From contig ML213527.1 in assembly GCA_004369045.1 (NCBI GenBank), positions 335,772 through 399,771 of the forward strand: 64,000 nt of DNA, in the 5' to 3' direction. A program made the translations under genes and the position numbers. How positions within the stretch are numbered: position 1 is the first letter of the stretch; every line of letters begins with the position of its first letter. Origin of the DNA: Heliocybe sulcata (lineage: Eukaryota > Basidiomycota > Agaricomycetes > Gloeophyllales > Gloeophyllaceae). Positions 12,873-25,624 of the stretch are shown piece by piece. Under the pieces are notes generated by a model, which had not been told where the DNA came from, searched no databases, and worked only from the letters and a program-made list of their open reading frames with translations.

Positions 12873-15800
12873 TTAAAGCCGTTTCAGCAGCTCGCTAGCA
12901 GACGCCGACGACTCCCCGGCCATCGAGTGTCGTCTGCTGCTGTTATCTGCACTCTCGCCGGAAGACGCCACACGCGCCAGCGCACTACTAACCTCAGCCT
13001 TCTTCCGCCGCCCAAACGACATCCCCCAGCTACTCGCCAGCGTCGCCAGCGTGCTCGTCGCACTCCCCCCGCCCGCTCCATTCGCCGTCCTCCCCAACGA
13101 ATCAGCAGTCGTCGTCGTCGACAGCGGCGACGTCCTCGGCACATGATACGAGCTCGTCCGCCGCCTATAAGCCAGGACACTCGACATCCCATCCGACGGC
13201 GACCCCTCCGGCGACGGCACAACCGACTCGCGACTCCGACTAGACGTCGCATCATCCTCTATCGCCCCAGGGGAAGACGGCACAGCATGCCCAGACAGCG
13301 CCGTGGTAGGCGCCGCCTTCCCCGCCATCGACTGGCCCGACGAAGCGCTCCCCAGCGGCGGGATCCGCCCCCCAGAAAAACGCGACGATATCGACACGCG
13401 CGAAGACCGCGAGGCAGACCGCAGCGGCGACTGCCCCGTCGGCGTCCTCGCTCGCGCATGCGATGGCGACGGAGACGGCCCCGCAAGCGGGGACGACGGC
13501 GACTCCGACCCCGGAATAGGCTCCAGCCTCCCAGCATCCACCGGCGCTTGAGCCAGCAAGCGCGAGAGAGACGACGGGCCAGCCGTAGGCGACGATTGCG
13601 TGCGCGACCGCGTCGGAAACAGGTGCGAGTTCGGAGGCCTGGTTGCCTCGAACGATTCCTCGACTTCTGCCACTGGCAAAGGCGCGCTCGGCTCGCCTCG
13701 AGGCGGAGACTCTGCTTCCCCAGACGCGGGTTCTGCCTTCTTTGCTGACAATTTCTTCTTCGAGGGTGGACTCGGCTGTGTCCAATCCTCCACCTCAAGG
13801 GTGTAATACTTCACACCGTCTCCCAGGCCGTACGGATTACTGCTTGGATCCTGTGAATCCCGTGGTATAGTTAGTGAAGAGAAGAAACGGTTAGTGTTCC
13901 TCGGGGAAACATACTCTGTGATCGACAACCCGCTCCGTTATAGACGTGATCCGTGCAACGATCCATTCCCTACTTTTCAATTGCTCGGCTAGGTGGCCCG
14001 TAGCATTGAGGAAATAGTGCGGGAACGACACTATGGAGAGAGAATATTACGGAGCGATTTTCTTTGCAAGGATCGTGGGGACATACCGTTGAAAGCAGCC
14101 CAAGGCTTTGAAACAGAATTTCGAGTAGGCAGGAACAATGCAAGGTCACCCTTCGCAAAGTTACGGAACGAGATCTTGCCCTTCGCTCGCTCCCTATACT
14201 CCTTGCATTGTTTCTGCCACTTGCGGATTGTAGACCCGGTTTTCGAGATTATCTCCAGAAAATGATCGTGGTCAAACTCCCGCAGCTGCTCCAGCGCCGT
14301 AGCAGGATCAGAGGGGTCAATAGGGGATGGCTCATCCGCATGTCCGTTGATATTGGGCCTGACCGATTGCGAGAGGGAGAGGTCCCCTTGGTTTCCTGAG
14401 AATCGGGGGTGGGAAAGGACCGCCTGCGCTGTCGAGATCGCCCTGACGTGCGAATTACGGAAGGCAATAGCCACATCCAGAATCTGAGCCACCAAGCGAT
14501 TGGCCTCCTCGAGTCGGTGCTCGTAGTCCGACTGAGAGGTTATTCCGGCCTTGAGATCTTCACGTAGAAGCGCCTCGGCATGTCTTGCCTCCCGGAGCTG
14601 GTGCTCCACACGTTGCAGCTCCTCCCTGAGACCCATGGCATCAGCATTGGTCATCTCGTTCCTTGACCATGCCTCCTTGAGCTGTCGTTCGGTATCCTCC
14701 AGGGCGGCTTTCAGTTCGGAGAATTGGTGCTCCAAAACAGCCCGGTCGCCATCCGCCTCAGCGATGCAGTCCCGCATGATTCGATCGTGCTCAGAGGCTT
14801 GCACTTTCAGCAGGCGGTCCTTCTCCTTGTCGGCCTGCTCCAAAGCGAGACGTACCTCCTCGCTCTCGTTCCGGGCTGCCTGGATCTGCGAGTGCAAGTC
14901 CTCGCCTCTGTTACGGGCCTCCTCGAGGTTGCGCAACGTCGTGCTCTGGTCTTCCATGAGTTTGCTTATCTTCGCGGCATGACGGGCCTCCAGAACCTTC
15001 ACGTCCTGGTACTCGTCCTGCATCTTTGCCAGTTCCTGCCGAAGGATCTCTGCAGTTCGAGTTTGCTCCGTCGCCTCAGCTAGAGCATTTGTAAGAGCTT
15101 GCCGCTGCTGCTCTACGTCCGCAAGCAACTCAGAATGCCGTTCCTCCAACACCCGACGAGCGGTCACGTCGCTCTCAGCTTGTGCTCGAGCTTGATGAAG
15201 GTCTCGCTCCATACGGTCTGCCCGATCAGCAGTAACGTCAGCATCCTGAAGGGCAGCCTTGAGACGGTCAATCTCGGCTCGGTAAGCCGAGCGCTCGTCC
15301 TCGAAGGATCGTTCCTGCTCGTCCTTGGACAGCTGGACAGACTCAAGCTGCTGCGCGAGATCCGAGTACATCTGCTCGTCGACCTCAGATGCTGCGCAAA
15401 TTAGGAAGGCAACGCGATCACTGGAGGATAATAGACTGACCACGACGCCGTGATAGAGAAAGGCGAGATGACGACAATACTGTTGCATTGTCAGTGACAC
15501 TCGAGAGTTCATTCTTGCAACTTACATGACCGCTCCGCAATCCGGTCGAACCCAGATTCAAGACCATCAATCTTGGCAATAGCCTTCTCAAGCGCCAGCC
15601 GTGCCTCTCGGATAGTAGCAAGAGCAACGAGGTCCGCAGAAGCGTGAGCCACCTGGTCAAGCTCGTCCAGAATCTTCAGGAAGTCTACCGCAGGTGTTCA
15701 GCCGCACGAACTTCATACAGCACGGAAACACATACCTTCGATGTCCGACCTCTCGAAAGTGAATTGCGAATCCGTGTTCCCGCTCCGAGAGAAGTCGATC

Positions 15801-17716
15801 TGAGGAACTGGGTCGTCCAAGCCACGGATATCAAACGGGAGTTGGCCTTGTATCTCGCCTTTGTAGATTTGGCGTTGCTTTCTCTCGTTAGCTCTGATAA
15901 AATGATAACATATGAATGCCTCGCGCTAAGGGGAAGGACATTCGCATACGAGAATTTGGCCATGACCTCCAATATCGTCTGCGCTCGCAGAAAGAAAAAC
16001 CTGGCTGCAAAGTTGTCAAAATGTCTTCGCACAATGCTGAACAATCAAAGAGATGTTACCGAACTCCTTCCTCCTCACAATCTCCACCATTGTGGCGCCG
16101 TACGCATAGATCATGTTATGTAGCCGCTGAATATGTGAGAAACTGGTCTTGACACGGAAGCTCGCCTGAAGCGACGTAAGTGCTGTAGGCAGTTGGACTA
16201 CATCATTGTTCAGGGTGCTGATGCGGCGGAGGGCGCGAATGCACGTTGCAGTGTGGGTGTTCTATATACAACGTTGAGTCATTTGCATGTTCGATCAAGA
16301 AGAATGACAACTTTATACCTTGATATCAGTGACGACTACAACCTGTTCTCGCAGACGAGCGTCCAGCTGTCTCAATTCTGGATCATCATCGGGACATGCT
16401 GCTGGAAGTACTGCGAAGGGAGACCGTACCTTGAATGAGACGCTCGGGATTCGATGCAGGACCTGAGTACGTTCAACAATGGCCGCGGACAAACGAGAAG
16501 CACGTACTCTCAAGTGCAGCGGCTGCGTCAGCTATCTTATCGAATGCGTCCTGAGCTATTCGAGCAGCGGACTCTGCCGAATCCAACAAGCTAAGATACG
16601 CCATGAGGGGAGGTAAAGCCAGAGCAGGCGAGATGATCTCACCTCCTGTCAGCCACGGGAGCCCTGACCTCGTCTGCTCCTTCCTGCAGTCGTGCCATAG
16701 CTCCTTCCGCTTGTTCGAAGCGACTGTACAATTCGCCTTCACGAATGATCAACGTACATCATTATACAAAATTATAACGTAAAGCTTACTATGGGTACGT
16801 CTGCATGTCTCTGCCACTTGTCTCATCTTGACATTCGACACATAGTCACCCAGTGTTCTGCCTCTATCACCAGATTCAATAGCCTTCCTGACTGCAGGGG
16901 ACAAGAATTCGGCATGGACATTCACTCGGCTGATCATATCGAGATCCGCGTCCAGCCCGGACAGAAGAGAAGCTTGCTTTTCAAGTTCCTTCCTAGCAGC
17001 CATGGCAATACTATCAAAGGCCTCGGCCAGAGCGAGGACGTTAAGGTCCAAACTATCCGAAGCTATCCGGAGGGCTTCATGCTGGTATTGTAAAGTCGAC
17101 AGTATATGAGTGACATGATCTCGGTGAGCTTGAGCTATGCGAACAGAGGATGCGGCGAATTGTGAGGGTCGGAAAGGAGGGGTGGCTGAGATTGTCTCTT
17201 GTAGATGGTGAGTGACCCAGTGAGGAAGAGCTATGATATTACTCACCGTCTAGTGGTGGTTGCAGAGGAGGATCAACCTTCAACTCTTGCAGAACCTCTT
17301 CCAGGTCCACGTCCAGATAATACTTGTTGAAGACATATATTGTCTGTTTCTTGCCATTAGACAGTTTCCTACGGGCTGGAACCATGGTGGACAGGGAGGA
17401 GGTTGTGCGCCACGCTCCGAAACCATGCTCAACGTGTATCGCCTTAGGTTACTCACCTGATCCTGCGCGCCAGCCAGTTCCCGTATGTTATCATTCCTCA
17501 GGCGCTTCCCGTCCGATAGATATGCTAGTATCGCCTCCTCGTCGACACCTGTTTCTTGGTGTAAGAACAGCTCTAAGCTTCCGATCCTAGCAGCCGCATG
17601 TCAGTTTACGACCGCTCCGTCGACACGTTCCATTCCAAAACGCACCTTTCTATATCGCTCAAGGTCACATTGACCTGCGCAGCTTCTCCATCCTCCGCTC
17701 GACATATCTGAAGCAT
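12873..17716 (-). CDS. atg11: autophagy-related protein 11 (selective autophagy scaffold)
   Basis: Atg11/FIP200-type scaffold that links cargo receptors to the Atg1 kinase and the phagophore assembly site. Start ATG at 17714-17716 (MLQICRAEDGEAAQVNV), then the ubiquitin-like N-terminal part (GVDEEAILAYLSDGKRLRN; TIYVFNKYYLDVDLEEVL), a helical region (SVRIAQAHRDHVTHIL; LDADLDMISRVNVHAEFL), a long coiled coil encoded at 14031-15512, and the C-terminal Claw-type domain (ISFRNFAKGDLALFLPTRN, SKPWAAFN, then NPYGLGDGVKYYTLEVEDW). The tail encoded at 12873-13800 is Ser/Pro-rich and disordered, stop TAA at 12873-12875. More than ten short introns are inferred. Divergent from the PFK2-type gene with about 330 bases between start codons. 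The large plus-strand frame at 12828-13748 is a shadow of the low-complexity tail. Confidence 0.93.
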
Positions 17717-18043
17717 GAGTCCTGTCGTAGTCCGAGACCAAGGTGCGTAACTTGGATGCGTATTCCGCCTCTAGTGGCTGAGTTAGGAAGGCTCGGTTGC
17801 GCCGTCAGATTGCATCGGGCTCCCCTTCGGAATCCCAATTCCAAAATGCGGGGTCGGATCCGGCTCTGACAGTGTCTTCAAGCGTCTGCTCACCGGCCTC
17901 ATTTCTAGACTGCTTTGGACCTTCTAGGATAGTGTACTCTGGAGGAGCAAACTGCTAGAGTAAGTTGTCCATCGTCCTCCGAATAAGTATCACCATTCAG
18001 GAAAAATCCAATCTACAGGTCTAATCGAACGTAGACTGCCAAG
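17717..18043. promoter_or_regulatory. shared divergent promoter of atg11 and the 6-phosphofructo-2-kinase gene
   Basis: The 327 bases between the two start codons must hold both core promoters and 5' UTRs. No clear TATA box is seen. The divergent layout is visible directly; co-regulation is only a possibility. Confidence 0.6.
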
Positions 18044-19951
18044 ATGGTGGCACCTCTGTATACCACTGCCTCAGGTCTACTCTTCCACGCTGGTAAAATC
18101 CTGGTCGTTACCGTTGGGCTGCCTGCTCGAGGAAAGACCCACATCGCAAGAGCCCTCGAGCGATACCTCCGATGGATGGGTATCAAGACCCAGGTCCTGT
18201 CACTGGGCGACTATCGTCGTAAAGTGATAGGAGGTGCAACTAAGCTGCCACCCGATTACTTTACGTTGGGTTAGTCTACTGTGATAAGCAGTAGATTCCG
18301 GTTGGATTAACGGATCAGTAGGCGAGAAGAGCGCCGAGACCATGGCATTGAGGCAATCAGTCGCAGAGGGCTGCGAGCAGCAGATCTGGAATTTCTTCAA
18401 TAGTGGAGGCCAGGTCGTCATCTACGATGCCAATAACGGTACTCGAGCGGCCAGACAGAAGCTTGCAGAGAAGTTCGACAAGGAGGGCATCCATGTCGTC
18501 ATGATGGGTATGCTCCCTGCATGTCAAGGGTTTTCCGAAAGCTCACACTACCCAGAGTCGGTTTGTGACAATGTGAAAGTGATAGAGCGGAATATCCGCA
18601 GTGTCAAGATTTCATCTCCTGACGTATGGGTTTCCCAACTGTAGTTTTCTACCCCTAATACCATCACGAACAGTACAAAGGCTGGGACCCAGACAAGGCA
18701 GTCGAAGACTACTGGAGCCGCATTAGAGATCACGAGAAATATTACGAGCCTGTAGAAGAGACGACTTGGCCTTTTATCCGAATAATAAATGTAGGCATTC
18801 GTCCATTCTCCATGCACTCCGTCACTTATGTGTCACTTACATCAGGTCGGAGAGAAAATCATGGTTAACGTGAGCCACTTACACTGGGACACTTTGTCTC
18901 TCGTCTAACACGTTCTTGTAGGATATTCGCGGATATCTCCAAGTGAGCGCCCTCGTCAGTTTATTATGGAGTTCGCCGACATCCCATCATTAGTCGCGAA
19001 TTGTCTTCTTCCTCATGAATATCCACAACCGACACAGGAGAATCTACTTCGCTCGAGTAAGCAGTCCTAATCTCTGATTCAGAATGAATGTCTGATATCC
19101 TCTAACTAGTCCGGCCAATCTCTCATGGAACACTCCTACAAATCTGACTCTGACCTTTCCCCAAGCGGGTGGGAATACGCTGAAAAGCTGAAAGAATTCG
19201 TCATGGCCCGGCGCAAAAACTCCGTAGAGGAAAAGCCAGGCAACAGTCGCCGCCTCGTCGTACGTATCCCCTCCCACTCTCTCCTCTCGTTCTCCGAATG
19301 CTTCAAATCTGACTTCGCTATATCTAGGTCTGGACGTCCGCCCGTCGCCGCTCCCACCACACCGCCTGGCCCTTCCTCACCGCGGACGTAGCCAAGGACG
19401 TCAAAGTCGTCGAGAAGCCCCAAATGTCCGAAATCAACCCTGGTGTGTGGGACGGCCTGACACCGGACCAGGTCAAGAAGTACTATCCCGACGAGTGGGA
19501 GCGATTCGTCAAGGACCCGTATGCGTACCGCGCGCCGAGGGCGGAGAGCTACCATGACCTCTGCGGTGCGTCCCTTCCACTGATCTCTAACCCTTGGTAT
19601 CCATGAAACTTGTCCGCAGTCCGCGTCGAATCCATCCTAGTCGAGCTCGAACGCGAACAGGAAGACCTCCTGATCATTGGGCACGCCTCCGTCATCCGCT
19701 GTCTCCTCGCCTACCTCATCGGCCTGCCCGCCTCCGAGATTCCCGCCATCGAAATCGCCCGCGGCGACTTACTCGAAGTCGTGCCCACCAGCTACGGCGT
19801 GCACAGCCAGGCATTCCATTTCTGGGATGGCCCGGGGAGGAACAACGGCGACGAGCCTGGTGAGCCTGGCAAGGACGAGAAGAATTTCTATGAGAATTAC
19901 GCGGAGGATACCAAGGGAAAGAGGAAGATTGGGTTCGAGAACGCTGAATAA
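18044..19951 (+). CDS. pfk26-like: 6-phosphofructo-2-kinase, bisphosphatase site with Ser for His
   Basis: Bifunctional PFK-2/FBPase-2 family enzyme that makes fructose 2,6-bisphosphate, the allosteric activator of glycolysis. Start ATG 18044 (MVAPLYTTASGLLFHAGK), Walker A GLPARGKT at about residues 27-34, then VIYDANNGTRAA, WDPDKAVEDYW and IYFAR. The phosphatase half follows: the usual catalytic motif RHG reads R-S-G (ARSGQSLMEHS) after splicing the intron that starts GTAAGC at about 19060, so the phospho-accepting histidine is serine. Other phosphatase positions are present (EINPGVWDG, IIGHASVIRCLLAY). Yeast Pfk26 carries the same His-to-Ser change and is known to lack bisphosphatase activity, so a kinase-only enzyme is inferred. 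Stop TAA 19949-19951; about nine exons. Starting at ATG 18044 makes the N-terminus short compared with yeast Pfk26. Confidence 0.94.
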
Positions 19952-20208
19952 GAGTAGGCGGGAGAAGATAAGCAATGTACCTTCTATACTGTATCTCATG
20001 TAATGTCATCTATAAGCACACTCATATCGAGCTACCGGTACTTCAGCGTTTTCACGACCCGCCGTCTATCCCATCTCTGTCGTAGCATGAAGGACATCAT
20101 CGACATATATAGACACAGGCCCACAAGACAATATATATCAATCCAAGTACATTCTAGTCCTCCTAGTAACGATAAAGGTATAGTATTCTCTAAAGCCCCC
20201 AGGGTGCT

Positions 20209-22254
20209 CTAATCCTCCTCCTCATCAGCCTCATCCCCATCCCCGCCCCCTCCAACAGTCCCCATCGTCACCTCCACTGGCTCCTCCGCATCCAGATCCC
20301 TCTCCAAATCCAGGTCTAACTCCTCTCCATCCTCATTCCCAGCAACAATCCTCAGCCTCCGCACCTCCTCCCTCAACTTCCCAATCTCCTCATCCCTCCT
20401 CTCCACGCGTCCCTTCAACTTGCGTATATAGTCATTCCCACAAAGCAGAAGCTGGAGCTTGCTGACGGCCTTGTTTGGCCCGTCGCCCTTCGGTGGGCCG
20501 CGGGGAGGCATTGAGCCGGGGCGCACGGACACCGCCCCGAGATTCTCGCTATTGGGTATGGGGATAGGCGGGAGGAGCATCCGCAAATCGTTATATACTG
20601 CTTTCATCTGGTCTCGGCGCGCTTGCTCGGCAGCTTTATGAGAGGTCTTACGTCCTTGCACGGGGAGCTGAGATGATGGCGCAGCAGAAGGCACTGTAAG
20701 TGAGGATGAACCTCCAGCTAAGGTATACAGTCAATATCATGGCCGGCACGTTCTGAAGACACTGTCAACGTACCTGGCAAGATAGGCTTCAAACTGGGAC
20801 TCACACGCACAGCAGCATCGTTTTTAGCATCCTTACCCGACACACTCTTACTAGAACTTCTCGTTTTCGCTGCCTTCTTCCCCTCCGTCTTAGGCAGACT
20901 CGAAGGCGGCGGCGGCGCTAACCCACTCAATCCCATATTCGCAATATTCATGATACTCCCGGGTGTCGCGGGCATCAAATTTGGGGGGACATTCAAGGGC
21001 GTAGGGGTCGTATGCAAAGGCGGCGCGGGCGGAGGCATCGACAGGTCGACAGGTGAAGGCGTATCACCAACGACGTCTGTCACGATGCTCCCGCCGCGCC
21101 TACGCGTGCCCGTGAGTAGCGGCGTCGAATTTGCGCTCTTGGTCCCGCGGGACATGGAGGGCTTTCTCGAGAGCGGCACCATGGGCCGTGGCTCGAGCGG
21201 TGATTGTCGCTTCCGAGATGGCTTACCGGACGTCTCGTCGCCGCTATTCGAGGCTGAGCGTTTATTGGCCACGGCAAAAGATGAGGATGACTGCGACGGT
21301 CCTGCCTGCGCTGGGAACCATGGGCTCGTGATTTCGAATTCCATGTCGCCCGGGGAGGCCAAGGACATGGGTGTCGACATGTCGAAGATGAGGTTTGGAG
21401 GAGCGGAGCGGACTGAGGTAGGGTTGTAACGGGAGGCATGTTGATGAGGAGTGAAAGCTGGTGAGGAATCTGGTGGCAGCTGTGACCGGCTGCTTTGGGT
21501 CTGCTGATCGCCATGCATGTTGAAATCCGGGCGCTGGAAGAGCACCATTGGAGAGACAAAATTCGCGTCAGCTTGTGGCCTGAGCTCGTCTGAGACTATC
21601 GACAAAGGTCAGATAGTACCACTGAGAAGATGAGATAGGGCCTACTGGGCGTAGGAGGTCCATGGTAAGGCTGCGAGTCTCTTGATGGCTCCATAGGAGC
21701 CACTAAGTTATTGAGGCCACCCTGCCCATTGATAAGTTCCAACTAAGACACACGGTAAGTATGTCGTGTCTAACCAGGAAGGTAAAAGTAAAGGATAGGA
21801 CGTGGTCGGTCGCATGTTCTACCTGAGTCTATCTGGGCGCTCGAAGCATCAGACACGCCGCCGGCCCAAGACAACTCTTCCAAGCCCATACCCAATCGCT
21901 CATATTGTAAATCGCACTGACCTGCTGCTGGAAAAGCTGAGTCTGCAGCAGCTGGAGTTGCTGCAGTTTCGCGAAACGCAACTGCTGCTCCAGGACCATC
22001 TGCTCAGCGCTCGCCGTCTGCGGCATCCTGCTCTGCCCTTGGCCGCCTTCCATCCCTTGTATTCCCAGCATACCCGCCAAGTCGCCTGAGGTGAACAAGT
22101 TCATATTCCCAGAAGTACCCGAAGAAGAGGAAAAAGAAGGCATCAGCATGCCCGGATTGAATACATTTTGCTGGGAAGAGTCGGGCGTTGTGCGGTGCTC
22201 TGAGTGGTCTGCGCCAAAAAATGACGCGAGCTGGTCATGATTAGGATGATCCAT
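20209..22254 (-). CDS. bHLH transcription factor
   Basis: Start ATG 22252-22254 (MDHPNHDQLASFFGADHSE), stop TAG 20209-20211, at least four exons. The N-terminal region is Gln- and Ser-rich (LRFAKLQQLQLLQTQLFQQQ), the middle is Ser/Pro-rich, and the C-terminal exon holds the basic helix-loop-helix: basic region RKTSHKAAEQARRDQM, helix 1 AVYNDLRMLLPP, a long loop of about 30 residues with many prolines, helix 2 KLQLLLCGNDYIRKLKGRVE running into a leucine-zipper-like helix. The end is very acidic (DLDLERDLDAEEPVEV, DEADEEED). His-Glu-Arg at the E-box contact positions is consistent with CACGTG binding as in Pho4-type factors. Target genes are not inferable. The long loop is typical of fungal bHLH proteins. 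Confidence 0.88.
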
Positions 22255-22937
22255 TCATAGACAGGAAAGGAAGAGGGTAGCGGAGTGCCAGCCGGGGGTT
22301 TTGCGAGTGCGGAGGAGACAGAATCGCCTTCATAACATCCATTAGAAGAAGCATTAGTACCAGCCGGCACGATACCGCCCTGGCTCTCTGGGAGCTGAAG
22401 AGGAGTCTAAAACATCATAAATAGATTGTCGGAGATCGAATTCCTCATGACCCTGAACACTACTAAGAAAGCTGGCCGAATATGTGAAACTGGTTGTGTC
22501 ACGAATATCTTACAGTAGTCTCAGCTGTACGTGTAGCTATGAACAAGGCAGCACTAAGATGTAAACCTGGCATGCAAATCCAATTATGACTAGTGATTGT
22601 CTGATAGCCTCGTGTGGACCCATTGCAGGTACCTGGGCACGATAGCACTTCTCATATGAAGCGCCGACATGAACTGTTCATGATCATATAATCAGGATCG
22701 ACATACTGAACGCCTGAGTTCCGGGGTCTGTCCTTTCCAGTGGTGCAGGTGCACTATCGAACGTTCGCCAGCTTCCACAATGCAAACGAAGTAACCACAA
22801 ATTACCCACCGAGTAGTTGATGGCCGATTACCAGCACAGAACATATATACATACACTAGATGCTCCCAAAGATGTGTAAGAGGTGACGCATCCGTACACC
22901 CGAGGACAAAAGAAAACTATGTGGCGAGAAGGTCTCG
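22255..22937. other. intergenic between bHLH and ALY/REF genes
   Basis: Promoter of the bHLH gene and 3' flank of the ALY/REF gene. No frame longer than 75 codons and no recognisable product or repeat. Confidence 0.6.
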
Positions 22938-23998
22938 TCATGCTTCAAGAGCTGCACGATAGTCGTCCATCTCCTGGTCCAGGTCCGCTACGGTCTTGGG
23001 TACTGGCCGCTTATTAACCCGTCTCGCGCCCTTCTTAACGCGCTTTCGCGCGGGCATTACTGCGCGTGTGGCATTCGTGTTGGCAATGACTGGTCGTGCG
23101 CGGCTGGAGGAACACATCAGCATAGGTATAGCACTCAGATGATAGGATCTCTGATTACACTCACGGGGCGGTAGGAGCAGCAGCTGGCGGTACTGCACCG
23201 GTCAAGGCAGCTCCGCCTAATCGCTGAAGAAGGGATTTAGGCTGTGCTGGAGCACGCGCAGCGGGCTGAGCAGTAGACGACGATGACGGGACGTCATCCA
23301 CTACAATCTCAATCTTGATCGGACGTTCTACAAAGGCAAACATCTATCAGACGACTACCTTCAGGGTAGTCAGATCTGCCACTCACTTCCATCCACGATC
23401 TTATTGTGATACTTGCTCCGCGCTGCCGCCGCATCTCCCGAGCGCTGGAACGTTACAACCGCCATACCCTTCGAGCGCCCTTGCGAGTTGTACACAAGCA
23501 GCACATCCTTCAGCGGACCCACGGTCTTCTGAAACAGTTCCTAGACAAAGAAACACCAAGCCAGACAGCTCAGCGATGCGCTTGGTCCGACCTGCGGCCT
23601 ACCGAACCTCCACCTCCTTCTCGCTGACATCCATGGGCAAGTTGCTGATAAAGATCTTGCTTCCTGGTTGCGCTTGGACCTTCGCTGAGGGCCCGGTGGG
23701 CAGGCTGACGGCGTTGTTAGCTCGCCAGGCCGGGGGGATGTGGTTAGCTGTGTTTCCGAGTACGCGGGCTTTGGGTCCGTGGTAGGTGTTATATCGAGGA
23801 GGTACGCCTCGGAGGGGTGCGTGCATGTTGAGCGGGTATATGCTCTGAAAGCAAGAGGCCTAGTAGTTGGTAGCCTGATAACCGAAATCTTGAGACGGCT
23901 ATATACAGTCGATGAGCCCGGATACGCAAAGGAGGTTCGAGTAAACAGGAAGCAGAGCAGAGTCAGTACTTGCAGACCGCTGAAGTGGCGGAAGACAT
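22938..23998 (-). CDS. yra1/mlo3: ALY/REF-type mRNA export adaptor (Yra1/Mlo3)
   Basis: RNA-binding adaptor of the TREX complex that hands spliced mRNA to the Mex67 exporter in the nucleus. One RRM is split over exons: RNP2 as KIFISNLPMDVSEKEVE, then FQKTVGPLKDVLLVYNSQ and RNP1 region GRSKGMAVVTFQRSGDAAAA. It is followed by the Arg/Lys-rich C-terminal variable region (RKRVKKGARRVNKRPV) and the short C-terminal REF box (DLDQEMDDYRAALEA), stop TGA 22938-22940. The 5' end is uncertain: an in-frame ATG at 23826 (MHAPLRGVPPRYNTYHGPKA) is preceded by a good acceptor, and a small upstream exon beginning ATG at 23998 (MSSATSAVCK) is possible. The usual acidic N-box was not found, so a short first exon could be missing from this model. 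Confidence 0.88.
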
Positions 23999-25624
23999 CG
24001 TTGCGGCAATGCTGCGGCAAAGTCCGAAGCTACTTGTTCGAGCCCCATACGAACGAGTTCAATCCTGTTCAATCTGTGGCCGTTATAAACTCTACCTAAG
24101 CAGGATGGGGTTGGACGACGTCCAAAAGGTGCGCTAATACGTTAAACTCCTGTGACCGACCTGCTCAGATCAATTACCCGTAGTACTCGCGTTCGGCAAA
24201 CCTCGACCGCACCGCTCTAGAGGAAGTCTACTAGTAAACCCTAGGATATCACTAGAATATCTGGCGATTCTCTCACACTGGCCTTCTCGTCTGGACCTGC
24301 TACGGCAGAAAATGTCTTACAATCGCTGGGACTGAACGCGCACATCATCAGTAATGGATGTCTATGGCGCGACCTTACGATACATGAAGAGACCGGCCGA
24401 GGAGAATCAAGGCTTGCAGACACGATTTGTAGATCTGCTGAGTGTGCCGGCGAGGCCGCAATACTGGCTGCTTTCCAGGATAATACTAAGGTCACATGCT
24501 CCCTGCGTTAAGGGCGGCATATATCTGACCTGAGAATATGAAGGCTATTCTGGTCAGAGTGCCCCAACCAACCCTACACTTAGCCTAATACCATCCCTTA
24601 GATAGCCTTATTGGCTCGATCACATCCTTCCAATCCCTTCATCCTTTCTGACACTCCTCCTCCATGCAGATGCCGTGATATGCAGTCTCCCGAAATGCGC
24701 GATCAGCCACCCCGACGTCAATGGGTGCCCTGATACTGAGGCGACGCCATGCATCCATGGGCGACTAATCAGCGCTTCCTACAGCCGCGGCACCAAGACC
24801 CTCCACGTACGGGTGAAGGCTCACGGCGTCAACGCGCGTCAATGCCTCAAGCACTCTCCGCACGTGCAAGAGGTCATCTATTCTGCCCTCACGTCACATT
24901 CCAAGAATGACCCCGCGTACCGGTCTCTTTCTCCTCAGGCACGCATATTTGCGATGTCTCTCCCGGGGACAGCGAGGGCTTCCAGAGTGGCGGGATGAGC
25001 TCATTTCAGAATCCGACGCGGTACGGAGGACGCCGAGAGGTCCCTGATAGCGACGCGCTTGTTCACTCTTTTACTGAGTCGAGAGCCTTGAGGAGCTGCC
25101 GGCGCAGATGACGCACGGCGGTATATCGCCGACTGAACGTGCTGCCCTCGGCATTGGTGAACTGGTTGTCCGTTGGTGTGGAGACAGACGACCTCGTTGC
25201 GGATGATTTACAGCCTGGGGAGGCAGCTGTCCTTGATCAAGTTGGTAGCATGCCCGTCCGGAAATGTATAATCCACTGACAATCGTCTTGTTGTGCCTCT
25301 CCAGATACTCAAACCAATATTTGTTAAGTCCGGAACTCAGGAGATATGGATATTATCGATCATGCGGTTGGACCGCCCGGGGCCCGCTCAAGTCACGTGC
25401 ACCTAGCTTGGTGTGTATCCGGTCGCTCACACTCGTCGTAAAGAAAGTCTGGCGTCATCGAGAAACTATCAGAACCATAGTCTGACACTTGGCTGGTATG
25501 TCATGCACTCCGGCGGCGGACTTTGAGTAATCAATACTGCTGCGGAGAGCAAGGAGGTGGGAGTATAAAAGTGGTCAGGGCTCCAGGGTTTTGACATCGC
25601 ATTGGTCTCCAGTAATCAAGCAAA
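23999..25624. other. 1.6-kb intergenic region
   Basis: No gene could be supported. Open stretches at about 24911-25103 and 25109-25278 (plus strand, different frames, the latter with ALVNWLSVGVETDDLVADD) have protein-like composition but no start, no family match and no clean splice join. Could be remnants of a decayed gene. Confidence 0.5.
25564..25570 (+). promoter_or_regulatory. TATA box of the SDR gene
   Basis: TATAAAA about 60 bases before the ATG at 25625, the usual spacing in fungi once a short 5' UTR is allowed. Confidence 0.6.

Noticed and set aside
12828-13748. 306-codon plus-strand frame, very Arg-rich
   Set aside because: It is the antisense of the Ser/Pro-rich tail of atg11 and its composition follows from that; the minus frame continues the Claw-domain exon.
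13252-13798. Two further minus-strand frames of about 178 codons
   Set aside because: Out-of-frame shadows of the atg11 tail; no family features.
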